Assembly (NCBI GenBank): GCA_900547345.1
Contig: URGG01000024.1
Coordinates: forward strand, 1 to 21,270
DNA: 21,270 bases
Direction: 5' to 3'
From: an uncultured Collinsella sp.
Lineage (GTDB): Bacteria > Actinomycetota > Coriobacteriia > Coriobacteriales > Coriobacteriaceae
Below, in pieces: positions 6,665 to 13,252 of this stretch (position 1 is the first letter of the stretch; each line of letters begins with the position of its first letter). The notes beneath the pieces were generated by a model. It saw only the letters and a program-made list of their open reading frames with translations, made no database searches and had not been told where the DNA came from. A program made the position numbers and the translations under genes.

Positions 6665-6982
6665 TTACGCAACGGGCTTAACGTCATCCATGACAACGTT
6701 ATCCATAGCAGCCCGATTAATCTGGTGAACGTAGATAGAGAGACGAATTGCCGTGCGCGACTCTCCGTTAATAAGAATGTCGGAAAACACCGGCGCGCAG
6801 GAGACATCAAAGCCGGTCGGAATCAGAAAGCCGCGCGCAATGGCAACGGCCTTGATGGCCTGGTTGACGGCACCGGCACCGACGCATTGAATGTTGACGG
6901 GGACGCCATCTTTGACCATGCCGGCAATGGCGCCGGCAACGGACGCGGGCGATGATTTGCTTGATACCTTCAGGCAATCCAT
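6665..6982 (-). CDS. spoVS: SpoVS family nucleic-acid-binding (Alba-like) protein
   Basis: The core (MDCLKVSSKSSPASVAGAIAG through SRTAIRLSIYVHQ, residues 1-87) matches the small SpoVS family. Its members adopt an Alba-like fold and were first found as Bacillus sporulation stage V factors, but they also occur widely outside spore formers. Here the protein is 105 residues long, about 18 more than the usual 86 or so, with a tail INRAAMDNVVMDDVKPVA. The ATG at 6980-6982 follows AGGAG by 7 nt and starts exactly at the family N-terminus; the frame runs 13 codons further upstream but without support. A candidate promoter lies just upstream. The neighbourhood rny ... spoVS ... miaB matches that of Bacillus. 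The role in this organism is unknown; nucleic-acid binding is inferred from the fold. Confidence 0.95.
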   Translation of the reverse strand: MDCLKVSSKSSPASVAGAIAGMVKDGVPVNIQCVGAGAVNQAIKAVAIARGFLIPTGFDVSCAPVFSDILINGESRTAIRLSIYVHQINRAAMDNVVMDDVKPVA

Positions 6983-7023
6983 GAAGAAACTCCTGCGTTT
7001 AAAAGTACGTTTTAACTGCAATA

Positions 7024-7052
7024 ACTGTATCGTACCGAGCGGACTCGGTAAA
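7024..7052 (-). promoter_or_regulatory. Candidate spoVS promoter with a dyad in the spacer
   Basis: On the minus strand TTTACC (7047-7052) and TACAGT (7024-7029) are separated by 17 bp, each matching four of six consensus positions. The expected start would give a leader of about 35 nt before the spoVS ATG. A perfect 7-bp dyad, TACCGAG and CTCGGTA around CGGA (7033-7050), covers the spacer and touches the -35, so it could be an operator. It is not followed by a T-tract on the minus strand, so it is a poor terminator. Confidence 0.45.
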
Positions 7053-7056
7053 GATT

Positions 7057-8142
7057 TTATTCCTCTTTGGCAAGATCGAACGTCACCGTGATGCGATCAC
7101 GCGAAACGCGAATCTTAGGGTCGCCGCACAGATTGAGGTAATACCGGGCAGCGAGGTCGTTAAAGTCACGCTCGACCGCACGCGAAAACTGCGCCATATC
7201 ATCCTTGGCGATACGAAGGCCTCGACGGTCCTTGGCAAGATCGATGGGAGCCGGCGCATGAGAGGTGGAGTCGCGCTCGCGCAGCAGACGCGCAGTCACG
7301 CCGCGAACGGGCTTAATCTGACCCGACAGAATTCGGTGGGCAGTGCGCTCGGACATCTCAAGGCCCAGACCGGAGCAGATCCGGATAAAGTCCTCGGCAT
7401 CCGAGGCAAGGCCCAAGCGATCGATAACTGGAAACTCGCACTCGTCATCGATAAAGAGCAGGCGCGACGTATCGAGACGACTCGAAGCCTGAGCGTACAG
7501 GGTCGCAGCGATCTCGGACGGAGAGCCCAGATACACATCGCAGCAACGCAGCTCCTCAAGGGCAAACTCACAGGCCGCGCGAATGATGTTGTGGGGGCCG
7601 CGAGCACATACATAGCGGCCGTCTTCGTCTTTAACCGCCTGAGGCCAGCTCGACTGGTCGGCGCGCTCACCCAAGCGTTCGGTGGCAACGCGCACCTTAA
7701 ACGAAGAGCCCAAATCGACGCCCGATGAAACAACGCGCGCCTCATCCGTGTTCTGCTTGATAGAGAACAGCGCCATACCACGACCGTGAACACCCCAACG
7801 GTCCATTTTCATGCTCTCGAGCTTGGAAGTGACACGAGCATCGAAGATACGCTCCTGCATATCCTGCGGCACACCAGAACCGTTATCCAGGAAGAGGAGG
7901 GTGCGAACACCCTCCTCCTTGGTCGTGGCAAGATAGACCTTATCGGCTCCGGCATCGCGAGCATTACGCAGCATCTCGATGACAATGTCCTCTACATGCT
8001 GAATGTCATGCTTGGCCTGACGGCGCTCGGCCTCCGAAACTCGGAGGCGGACATACCCCTCGCCAAGGTTTTCCTCGACGCGAAGGTTGCCTTCCCCCGA
8101 CATCGACGCGATAAATGAGATGAGCTCGTTCGCGTCGTTCAT
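7057..8142 (-). CDS. GHKL-fold ATPase with MutL-like motifs, function unknown
   Basis: The 361-residue protein has a clear GHKL (Bergerat) ATP-binding domain. The N box is EDIVIEMLRNARDAGA (51-66, Asn60), the G1 box FLDNGSGVP (84-92) and the G2 box WGVHGRGMALFSI (116-128). The stretch DARVTSKLESM (101-111) before the G2 box resembles the ATSK segment of MutL, and no histidine-kinase phosphoacceptor domain is present. The C-terminal half (about 150-361) is not one I recognise. It includes SERTAHRILSGQIKPVRGV, which could be a helix-turn-helix-like or RNA-binding element. The ATG at 8140-8142 is chosen because it follows the rny stop by 1 nt (TAACATG); a GTG at 8166 inside rny is an alternative. 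No ribosome binding site is visible, so translation is likely coupled to rny. Bacillus has ymdB at this position. Confidence 0.85.
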   Translation of the reverse strand: MNDANELISFIASMSGEGNLRVEENLGEGYVRLRVSEAERRQAKHDIQHVEDIVIEMLRNARDAGADKVYLATTKEEGVRTLLFLDNGSGVPQDMQERIFDARVTSKLESMKMDRWGVHGRGMALFSIKQNTDEARVVSSGVDLGSSFKVRVATERLGERADQSSWPQAVKDEDGRYVCARGPHNIIRAACEFALEELRCCDVYLGSPSEIAATLYAQASSRLDTSRLLFIDDECEFPVIDRLGLASDAEDFIRICSGLGLEMSERTAHRILSGQIKPVRGVTARLLRERDSTSHAPAPIDLAKDRRGLRIAKDDMAQFSRAVERDFNDLAARYYLNLCGDPKIRVSRDRITVTFDLAKEE

Positions 8143-8143
8143 G

Positions 8144-9694
8144 TTATTTAGCGATATCGACGGCACGGCTCTCGCGAATCACGACAACGCGAACCTGACC
8201 GGGATACTCCATCTCTTCCTCGATCTGATGGGCGATATCGTGCGCAAGCACCGTGGACTGGGCATCGGAGATCTTGTCAGGCTGAACCATGACATGAACC
8301 TCGCGACCGGCCTGCATGGCATAGGTACGCTCGACGCCGTCGTGAGAGTTGGCAATCTCCTCGAGCTTCTCAAGACGCTTGATGTAGTTCTCGGCCGACT
8401 CGCGGCGGGCACCGGGACGAGAAGCAGAAACGGCATCGGCAGCCTGGACCAGAACGTCGAGCACCGTGTTGGGGTCGACATCGGCATGATGGGCTTCGAT
8501 CGCGTGGACGATAACGGGCTTCTCGCCATAACGGCGGGCAAGCTCGGCGCCAATGACGGCATGCGGACCCTCAACGTCGTGGTCGATGGCCTTGCCCAGG
8601 TCGTGCAGAAGACCGGCACGCTTGGCGGTCACAACGTCCAGACCAAGCTCGGAGGCCATAACGCCGCACAGGTCAGAAACCTCAAGCGAGTGCTGCAGAA
8701 CGTTCTGGCCAAACGAGGTGCGGTAGCGAAGAGCACCCAGGGTCTTGACGATCTCGGGATGCAGGTCGTGGATACCGGTATCGAAGGCGGCCTGCTCGCC
8801 AGCCTCGCGCACACGCTGCTGAACCAGGTCGGCGGCCTTGTGATACATCTCCTCGATGCGTGCGGGGTGAATGCGGCCGTCTGCAATGAGGTTCTCGAGC
8901 GCCACGCGGGCAGTCTCACGACGGACTGGATCGAAGCTCGAAAGCACGACGGTCTCGGGGGTGTCGTCAATCACGAGGTTGACGCCGGACACCTGCTCAA
9001 AGGTGCGGATGTTGCGACCCTCGCGACCGATGATGCGACCCTTGAGGTCATCGGAGGGAATATGAACGGAAGTAACGGTGACCTCGGCGGTATGGTCGGC
9101 GGCGCAACGCTGAATCGCCAGGGAGAGAATCTCCTGGGCGGTCTTGTGGCACTCGGCGCGGACCTGCTGCTCGGACTCACGGATGATGGTGGCCGCCTCG
9201 TGGGTAACCTCGCCGCGGACCTTGTCGAGCAACTCCTTGTGAGCATCCTCACGCGTAAGGTCGGCAATACGCTCAAGCTCGGAAGTCTGCTTGGCGCAGA
9301 GCTCCTCAAGCTCACGAGAGCGCTTCTCGACCTGGCCGGCCTGGCTAGACAGCTGATGCTCGCGCTTATCGAGCGCATCGTTGCGGCGATCAAGCGATTC
9401 CTCACGCTGCATTACGCGATTTTCGAGCGTGCGAATCTCGCTCTTACGCTGCTTGTCCTCGGCCTCGGCGGCCTGCTTGTTCTTGATGATCTCTTCCTTA
9501 GCCTCGAGCAGAGCCTCTTTTTTGAGGGTCTCGGCCTGACGCTTTGCATCACCGATCAAGGACTCTGCCTGCGCGTGTGCCGACTGAATCTTTTCGTCGG
9601 CCTCGTGAAGACTACCCTGCTTGGCGGTGCGCATGTAGGCAATGGCGGCGATGGCACCCAAAACGAGGCCAACGAGCGCTGCAATGATAGGCAT
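8144..9694 (-). CDS. rny: Ribonuclease Y, membrane-anchored endoribonuclease
   Basis: RNase Y starts the decay and processing of many mRNAs at the inner face of the membrane. The 516-residue protein has an N-terminal membrane helix (about 2-20), a long charged coiled coil (about 30-190), a KH domain with GRIIGREGRNIR (219-230), and an HD domain with the metal-binding pair His364-Asp365 (LLHDLGKAIDHD). Domain order and length match the family. A frame start at GTG 9700 adds two residues, but the ATG at 9692-9694 is better placed, 5 nt after AGGAG. A consensus promoter lies about 160 nt upstream and the leader holds two hairpins. The gene follows recA-recX, as rny follows recA in Firmicutes. 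Confidence 0.97.
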   Translation of the reverse strand: MPIIAALVGLVLGAIAAIAYMRTAKQGSLHEADEKIQSAHAQAESLIGDAKRQAETLKKEALLEAKEEIIKNKQAAEAEDKQRKSEIRTLENRVMQREESLDRRNDALDKREHQLSSQAGQVEKRSRELEELCAKQTSELERIADLTREDAHKELLDKVRGEVTHEAATIIRESEQQVRAECHKTAQEILSLAIQRCAADHTAEVTVTSVHIPSDDLKGRIIGREGRNIRTFEQVSGVNLVIDDTPETVVLSSFDPVRRETARVALENLIADGRIHPARIEEMYHKAADLVQQRVREAGEQAAFDTGIHDLHPEIVKTLGALRYRTSFGQNVLQHSLEVSDLCGVMASELGLDVVTAKRAGLLHDLGKAIDHDVEGPHAVIGAELARRYGEKPVIVHAIEAHHADVDPNTVLDVLVQAADAVSASRPGARRESAENYIKRLEKLEEIANSHDGVERTYAMQAGREVHVMVQPDKISDAQSTVLAHDIAHQIEEEMEYPGQVRVVVIRESRAVDIAK

Positions 9695-9729
9695 GCTCAC
9701 TCCTTTTTATGGATTCGTTACACAGCAAA

Positions 9730-9755
9730 GCGAACCGTCCTTACGAACGGCTCGC
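9730..9755 (-). promoter_or_regulatory. Hairpin in the rny leader
   Basis: In minus-strand RNA, GCGAGCCGU (9755-9747) pairs with ACGGUUCGC (9738-9730) to form a 9-bp stem with one G-U pair and an 8-nt loop. In plus-strand RNA the same position would be an A-C mismatch, so the structure favours the rny transcript. It ends 35 nt before the rny ATG and is not followed by a useful U-tract. A role in RNase Y autoregulation or mRNA stability is inference. Confidence 0.5.
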
Positions 9756-9816
9756 GACATTTGAGTAATATGGGCGCAGCTTATGCGGGTCGGATACAGA
9801 TAAACATATAAACAAA

Positions 9817-9831
9817 CTCATCACAGATGAG
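9817..9831. promoter_or_regulatory. Small hairpin near the 5' end of the rny leader
   Basis: CTCATC (9817-9822) and GATGAG (9826-9831) form a perfect 6-bp stem with a 3-nt loop. It lies about 25 nt downstream of the predicted rny transcription start and may protect the 5' end of the transcript. It could also arise by chance, because the arms are short. Confidence 0.35.
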
Positions 9832-9860
9832 CACATATCACAAAGCAAATGACAGTATTT

Positions 9861-9889
9861 ATCCTACGTTGAACCGCAACAACTGTCAA
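9861..9889 (-). promoter_or_regulatory. Strong sigma-70-type promoter for rny
   Basis: On the minus strand TTGACA (9884-9889) and TAGGAT (9861-9866) are separated by exactly 17 bp. The -35 is perfect and the -10 matches four of six positions with the key first two and last bases. The predicted start near 9854 gives a leader of about 160 nt. This shows that rny need not depend on the SOS-regulated recA promoter. Confidence 0.75.
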
Positions 9890-9951
9890 ATTAACGCACC
9901 CGGCACGGCGCCAATCGAGCGGTGAACGGCAGGGGCGTAACGGGTGAACGT

Positions 9952-10644
9952 TTACACGGCGCATTCCTCGCTTGAGGCATCGAGGCGCGCCTTAACGGCA
10001 TCGGCGGCGATGCGATACGAGAAGCCTTTACCCATCAAAAATCTGACGAGCTTTTCGAATGCACGTACTTCGGGAACGCGACGTTTAGCGAGCAAGGCCG
10101 AAGCGCGGGCCAAGTCATCATCAACGGCAAAATAAGCCTCGGGATACCCGGGGATATCGTCAAGCACGACATGACGGCGTTTGAGTTCAACCTCGATCTT
10201 ACGCTGTCCCCAGCCGCGACGCTTACGCTCTTCAATAAAGTACGAACAAAAGCGGTTCTCATCCAAAAAACGATACTCGGTCGCTCGAGCAACGGCAAAA
10301 TCGATCGCAGGCTGTCGAAAGCCATAGCGCGCCAACTTATCGCGCACCTCGCCCGTGGCATGATCGCGGCGCGAAAGCATCTCGGTCACCATGGTGAGCG
10401 CACATTTACGTTCGATAAGCTGCACCGCCTCGCGAAAGTCATCCCAATCACAGGGAAGATCGGGGCGGTTCTTAACGTACAGGCGCGCCACGCGCACGGG
10501 AATCCAAATGGAACGTTCAAAACCGCCCTCGAGATCGCAATCGATACGCGCGCAGGGCTTTTTAGACGCATAACCGCTCGAGAACGAGGAGGCCGCCTTC
10601 TTATCGGGAAAGACGACCGTGGCCTCGGTCACCGTATACGACAT
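9952..10644 (-). CDS. recX: Regulatory protein RecX
   Basis: RecX binds RecA filaments and limits RecA activity, including LexA co-cleavage. The 230-residue protein has the helical RecX repeats at about 81-225 (ALTMVTEMLSRRDHATGEVRDKL, ATEYRFLDENRFCSYFIEE, RRGWGQRKIEVELKRRHV). It also has an N-terminal extension of about 80 residues that I do not recognise, as in other Actinobacteria with longer RecX proteins. The ATG lies 11 nt after the recA stop with a weak GGAT site, so the two genes form an SOS operon. No terminator follows it. The next gene, rny, has its own promoter. Confidence 0.93.
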   Translation of the reverse strand: MSYTVTEATVVFPDKKAASSFSSGYASKKPCARIDCDLEGGFERSIWIPVRVARLYVKNRPDLPCDWDDFREAVQLIERKCALTMVTEMLSRRDHATGEVRDKLARYGFRQPAIDFAVARATEYRFLDENRFCSYFIEERKRRGWGQRKIEVELKRRHVVLDDIPGYPEAYFAVDDDLARASALLAKRRVPEVRAFEKLVRFLMGKGFSYRIAADAVKARLDASSEECAV

Positions 10645-10655
10645 GTCGGCATCCG

Positions 10656-11804
10656 CTACTCGTCGTCATCGTCGAGCATCGCAGAACCATCGATGGCGTA
10701 CAGCTCATCAAACTCCTCGGGGGCAGCCTGGTCGGTCAACTCAACCTCGGAGGGGGCATCGTCGTCATACTCAAGACCGCAGGCAAGGCGAACCTTGTGC
10801 TCGATCTCGTCGGCGCAATCGGGATGCTCGCGCAGGAACGTCTTGGCGGCCTCGCGACCGTTGCCGAGCTTATCCTCGCCATAGGCAAACCAGGACCCCA
10901 TCTTTTTACAGATGCCGCACTCGACGGCCATATCCAGAATCGAGCCCTCTTTGGAGATGCCGGTGCCATACATGATGTCAAACTCGGCCGAGCGGAACGG
11001 AGCGGCCACCTTGTTCTTAACGACCTTGGCACGAACGCGATTGCCGATAACCTCGTCCTTGAGCTTGATGGTATCGATTTTGCGAATATCGATTCGCACG
11101 GAAGAGAAGAACTTGAGCGCGCGGCCGCCCGTGGTGGTCTCGGGGTTGCCGAACATGACGCCGATCTTCTCGCGCAGCTGGTTAATGAAGATGCAGGTCG
11201 TGTTGGACTTGGAAAGCGAGCCGGCGAGCTTGCGGAGTGCCTGGCTCATCAAACGAGCCTGCAGACCCACCGTCGTGTCACCGATCTCGCCCTCGATCTC
11301 GGCACGCGGAGTCAAGGCGGCAACAGAGTCGACGACGATGGCGTCGATGGCACCGGAGCGCACAAGCATATCGACGATCTCGAGCGCCTGCTCGCCCGTA
11401 TCGGGCTGGGAAATGAGGACCTCATCGATATCGACACCGATGCGCGCGGCATAGGTGGGATCAAGCGCGTGCTCGGCATCGATAAATGCCACAACGCCGC
11501 CCATGGCCTGTGCCTCTGCAAGAATCTCAAGCGAAAGCGTCGTCTTACCGGAGGACTCGGGGCCATAAATCTCGACGATACGGCCGCGCGGAACGCCACC
11601 GATACCCAAGGCGGCATCGAGCGCCAGAGAGCCCGTCGGAATAGCCTCGACCTCGAGCTCGGGACCGCCGTCGCCATACCTCATAATAGAGCCCTGGCCG
11701 AACTTCTTCTCAATCTCGGCCTTGGTGGTGGCGATCATCTCGTCGCGCTCTTTACCCGTCGTGCGTGCATGAACGGTACGTACGGGACCTGAATTCTTGG
11801 CCAT
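10656..11804 (-). CDS. recA: Recombinase RecA
   Basis: RecA forms ATP-dependent filaments on single-stranded DNA, drives strand exchange and triggers LexA self-cleavage. The 382-residue protein has an N-terminal oligomerisation segment, Walker A GPESSGKT (81-88), the DNA-binding loop region around NQLREKIGVMFGNPETTTGG, and an acidic C-terminal tail ending in DDDDE that normally tempers DNA binding. A longer frame starts upstream, but the ATG at 11802-11804 is chosen because GAGGAGGG lies 6 nt before it and the protein begins at the family start. A LexA box in the promoter spacer shows SOS control. recX follows after 11 nt. Confidence 0.98.
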   Translation of the reverse strand: MAKNSGPVRTVHARTTGKERDEMIATTKAEIEKKFGQGSIMRYGDGGPELEVEAIPTGSLALDAALGIGGVPRGRIVEIYGPESSGKTTLSLEILAEAQAMGGVVAFIDAEHALDPTYAARIGVDIDEVLISQPDTGEQALEIVDMLVRSGAIDAIVVDSVAALTPRAEIEGEIGDTTVGLQARLMSQALRKLAGSLSKSNTTCIFINQLREKIGVMFGNPETTTGGRALKFFSSVRIDIRKIDTIKLKDEVIGNRVRAKVVKNKVAAPFRSAEFDIMYGTGISKEGSILDMAVECGICKKMGSWFAYGEDKLGNGREAAKTFLREHPDCADEIEHKVRLACGLEYDDDAPSEVELTDQAAPEEFDELYAIDGSAMLDDDDE

Positions 11805-11834
11805 GAATAGCCCTCCTCTTAACAACCTGAAACG

Positions 11835-11863
11835 ATAATAAACGAACGGCTGTTCGTGGTCAA
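11835..11863 (-). promoter_or_regulatory. recA promoter
   Basis: On the minus strand TTGACC (11858-11863) and TATTAT (11835-11840) are separated by exactly 17 bp; each matches consensus at five of six positions. The LexA box fills most of the spacer, so LexA and RNA polymerase should compete directly. The leader to the recA ATG is only about 25 nt. Confidence 0.8.
11844..11855. promoter_or_regulatory. LexA (SOS) box of recA
   Basis: GAAC-GGCT-GTTC is a perfect GAAC-N4-GTTC palindrome. It extends to 6-bp arms (ACGAAC and GTTCGT, 11842-11857). It lies inside the spacer of the recA promoter and has the same core as the boxes upstream of lexA. Confidence 0.88.
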
Positions 11864-12030
11864 CCGTTCAGATTCATCATATGCACCCGACCATTCCAAA
11901 ACCCAGCCAAACGCCAACCAATCACCGACCAAACGCTTGACCACGTCAATCACAAATACGAGTGCGCGAACAAATTTATGCCATGTACCAGCGCAAACGT
12001 AATTCCGGTCAAAGGTCCCTATCTCCACAA
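11864..12030. other. Gene-free spacer between cinA terminator and recA promoter
   Basis: This stretch of about 165 bp is AT-richer than the flanking genes. It has no frame with a ribosome binding site and no clear hairpin. A 69-codon frame on the minus strand (11819-12028) crosses the recA promoter and is rejected. TTGACC and TACATG occur on the minus strand but with a 19-bp spacer, too weak to call a second recA promoter. Confidence 0.4.
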
Positions 12031-12054
12031 TTAAGGGGCCCTAAGGCCCCTTAA
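12031..12054 (-). terminator. Probable terminator of the rnj-cinA operon
   Basis: TTAAGGGGCC and GGCCCCTTAA form a perfect 10-bp stem around a 4-nt loop, 8 bp beyond the cinA stop. On the minus strand the stem runs into TTAATTGTGG, a short imperfect U-rich stretch, so termination may be incomplete. The structure is symmetric, but only the minus strand has a gene ending here. Confidence 0.75.
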
Positions 12055-12061
12055 ACCACGT

Positions 12062-12592
12062 CTAATCCATAGAATTGAGCACGCGGACAATACGCTCCAA
12101 AGCCTCCGCGACCGCATGGACACGAACGCACGACCGATCGCCCTCATAATGACAGCGCGCAGACTCGACAACCGGCGCTCCCCCATCGGCCGCACGATAC
12201 GCCCACCCAATATAGAACGTACCGGCGGGGTCTTGCTCAGTGCCGCCACCGGGCCCAGCGTAGCCCGTTGCGCTCACGGCCACATCGCTCTGATAGAGGT
12301 CCAGCGAGCCCACGGCCATCTCGCGCGCCGTCTGGTGCGACACGGCGCTAAACCGATCGAGCGTTTCCTGCTCGACGCCGAGCACGCGATGTTTGATCTC
12401 ATCGCAGTAGGTCACCGCACCGCCACGAAGCACCGCCGAGGCACCCGGGATATCGGCAATCGTCGAGGCGATCATGCCCGCCGTCAGCGACTCCGCCGTC
12501 GACACCGTCACACCACGGGCACTCGCGCGCTCGACAATGTCGCGCGCCAGCTCCTCGTTGTTTGCGACGATCTGCAAATAAGACTCCGTCAT
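12062..12592 (-). CDS. cinA: CinA C-terminal-type nicotinamide-nucleotide amidase
   Basis: The 176-residue protein is the stand-alone CinA C-terminal domain (PncC-type), which deamidates nicotinamide mononucleotide to nicotinate mononucleotide in NAD recycling. Motifs include TAESLTAG (32-39), GAVTYCDEIK (58-67) and ATGYAGPGGGT (108-118). The N-terminal MoaB-like domain of full-length CinA is absent, so this is the short form, not a truncation by mutation. The ATG at 12590-12592 or the GTG at 12596-12598 could start it; AGG 6 nt before the GTG slightly supports the latter. The location between pgsA and recA matches the Firmicute pgsA-cinA-recA order and is followed by a hairpin terminator. 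Confidence 0.93.
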   Translation of the reverse strand: MTESYLQIVANNEELARDIVERASARGVTVSTAESLTAGMIASTIADIPGASAVLRGGAVTYCDEIKHRVLGVEQETLDRFSAVSHQTAREMAVGSLDLYQSDVAVSATGYAGPGGGTEQDPAGTFYIGWAYRAADGGAPVVESARCHYEGDRSCVRVHAVAEALERIVRVLNSMD

Positions 12593-12604
12593 ACCCACCA
12601 GGAC

Positions 12605-13243
12605 CTAGACCGAAAAGACGATCTTGCGACAGTTCCAGAAGTACTGGGCGCCCGAGACAATGGTCAAAATCACGGCGATGACGTACAGGAAGCGCGACAC
12701 CGAATAGACACCGAGCAGCAGCGACACCGGCCCCAGCTGAAGGCCGGCCATCGCAAAGACGCACAGATAGCCGCAGATGGAGACCATCGTGGTCGCCGTC
12801 TTGTACTTGCCGAGCTTATCGGCGGCAACGACTACACCGGCAGCACTCGCGACCATGCGAAGGGCGCTCACCAGCAGCTCACGGAACAGGATGATGAACA
12901 CGGACCACACGGTCACCGCGCCAAAATCAAGGAACAGCAGCAGGGCCGAAAACACGAGCAGCTTATCGGCGATGGGGTCCAAGAACTTGCCAAAATCAGT
13001 GATCTCGTTGCGCGAGCGCGCCAGATAGCCGTCGACCTTATCGGTGCACGACAGGATCACATACAGAATGAAGGCAGCGGCGGCGAGCGGGCCGTCGAAG
13101 GTGCTCCAGTCCGTACCGGCAACGCTCGCGTGAGACAGGGCCGAGACGATCATGAACACCGGGATAAAGACGATGCGAACGCACGTCACGATGTTGGCGG
13201 GCGTCCAAACACTCGTCAGTTCCTTATTACTCTCGTTTGCCAC
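12605..13243 (-). CDS. pgsA: CDP-diacylglycerol--glycerol-3-phosphate 3-phosphatidyltransferase
   Basis: This membrane enzyme makes phosphatidylglycerophosphate, the precursor of phosphatidylglycerol. The 212-residue protein carries the complete CDP-alcohol phosphatidyltransferase motif: Asp68, Asp71-Gly72, Ala75-Arg76, Gly85, Asp89 and Asp93 (DKVDGYLARSRNEITDFGKF and on). Several membrane helices are spread over residues 15-205. The start is GTG (13241-13243), with AGGAG 7 nt upstream and 9 nt after the rimO stop. Related enzymes of the same superfamily use inositol or other acceptors, but the sequence and the position next to cinA favour PgsA. Confidence 0.93.
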   Translation of the reverse strand: MANESNKELTSVWTPANIVTCVRIVFIPVFMIVSALSHASVAGTDWSTFDGPLAAAAFILYVILSCTDKVDGYLARSRNEITDFGKFLDPIADKLLVFSALLLFLDFGAVTVWSVFIILFRELLVSALRMVASAAGVVVAADKLGKYKTATTMVSICGYLCVFAMAGLQLGPVSLLLGVYSVSRFLYVIAVILTIVSGAQYFWNCRKIVFSV

Positions 13244-13252
13244 GACGCTCTC

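Noticed and set aside
7033..7050. Hairpin as a terminator of the GHKL ATPase gene
   Set aside because: The perfect 7-bp stem is followed by CGATACAG on the minus strand, not a T-tract. It fits better as a dyad in a promoter spacer.
8087..9811. Plus-strand open frame of 574 codons opposite rny
   Set aside because: It mirrors the coiled coil, KH and HD regions of rny and shows Leu/Gly/Asp-rich antisense composition without family features.
11819..12028. Minus-strand 69-codon frame between cinA and recA
   Set aside because: It runs across the recA promoter and LexA box, has a GTG start without a ribosome binding site, and resembles nothing known to me.
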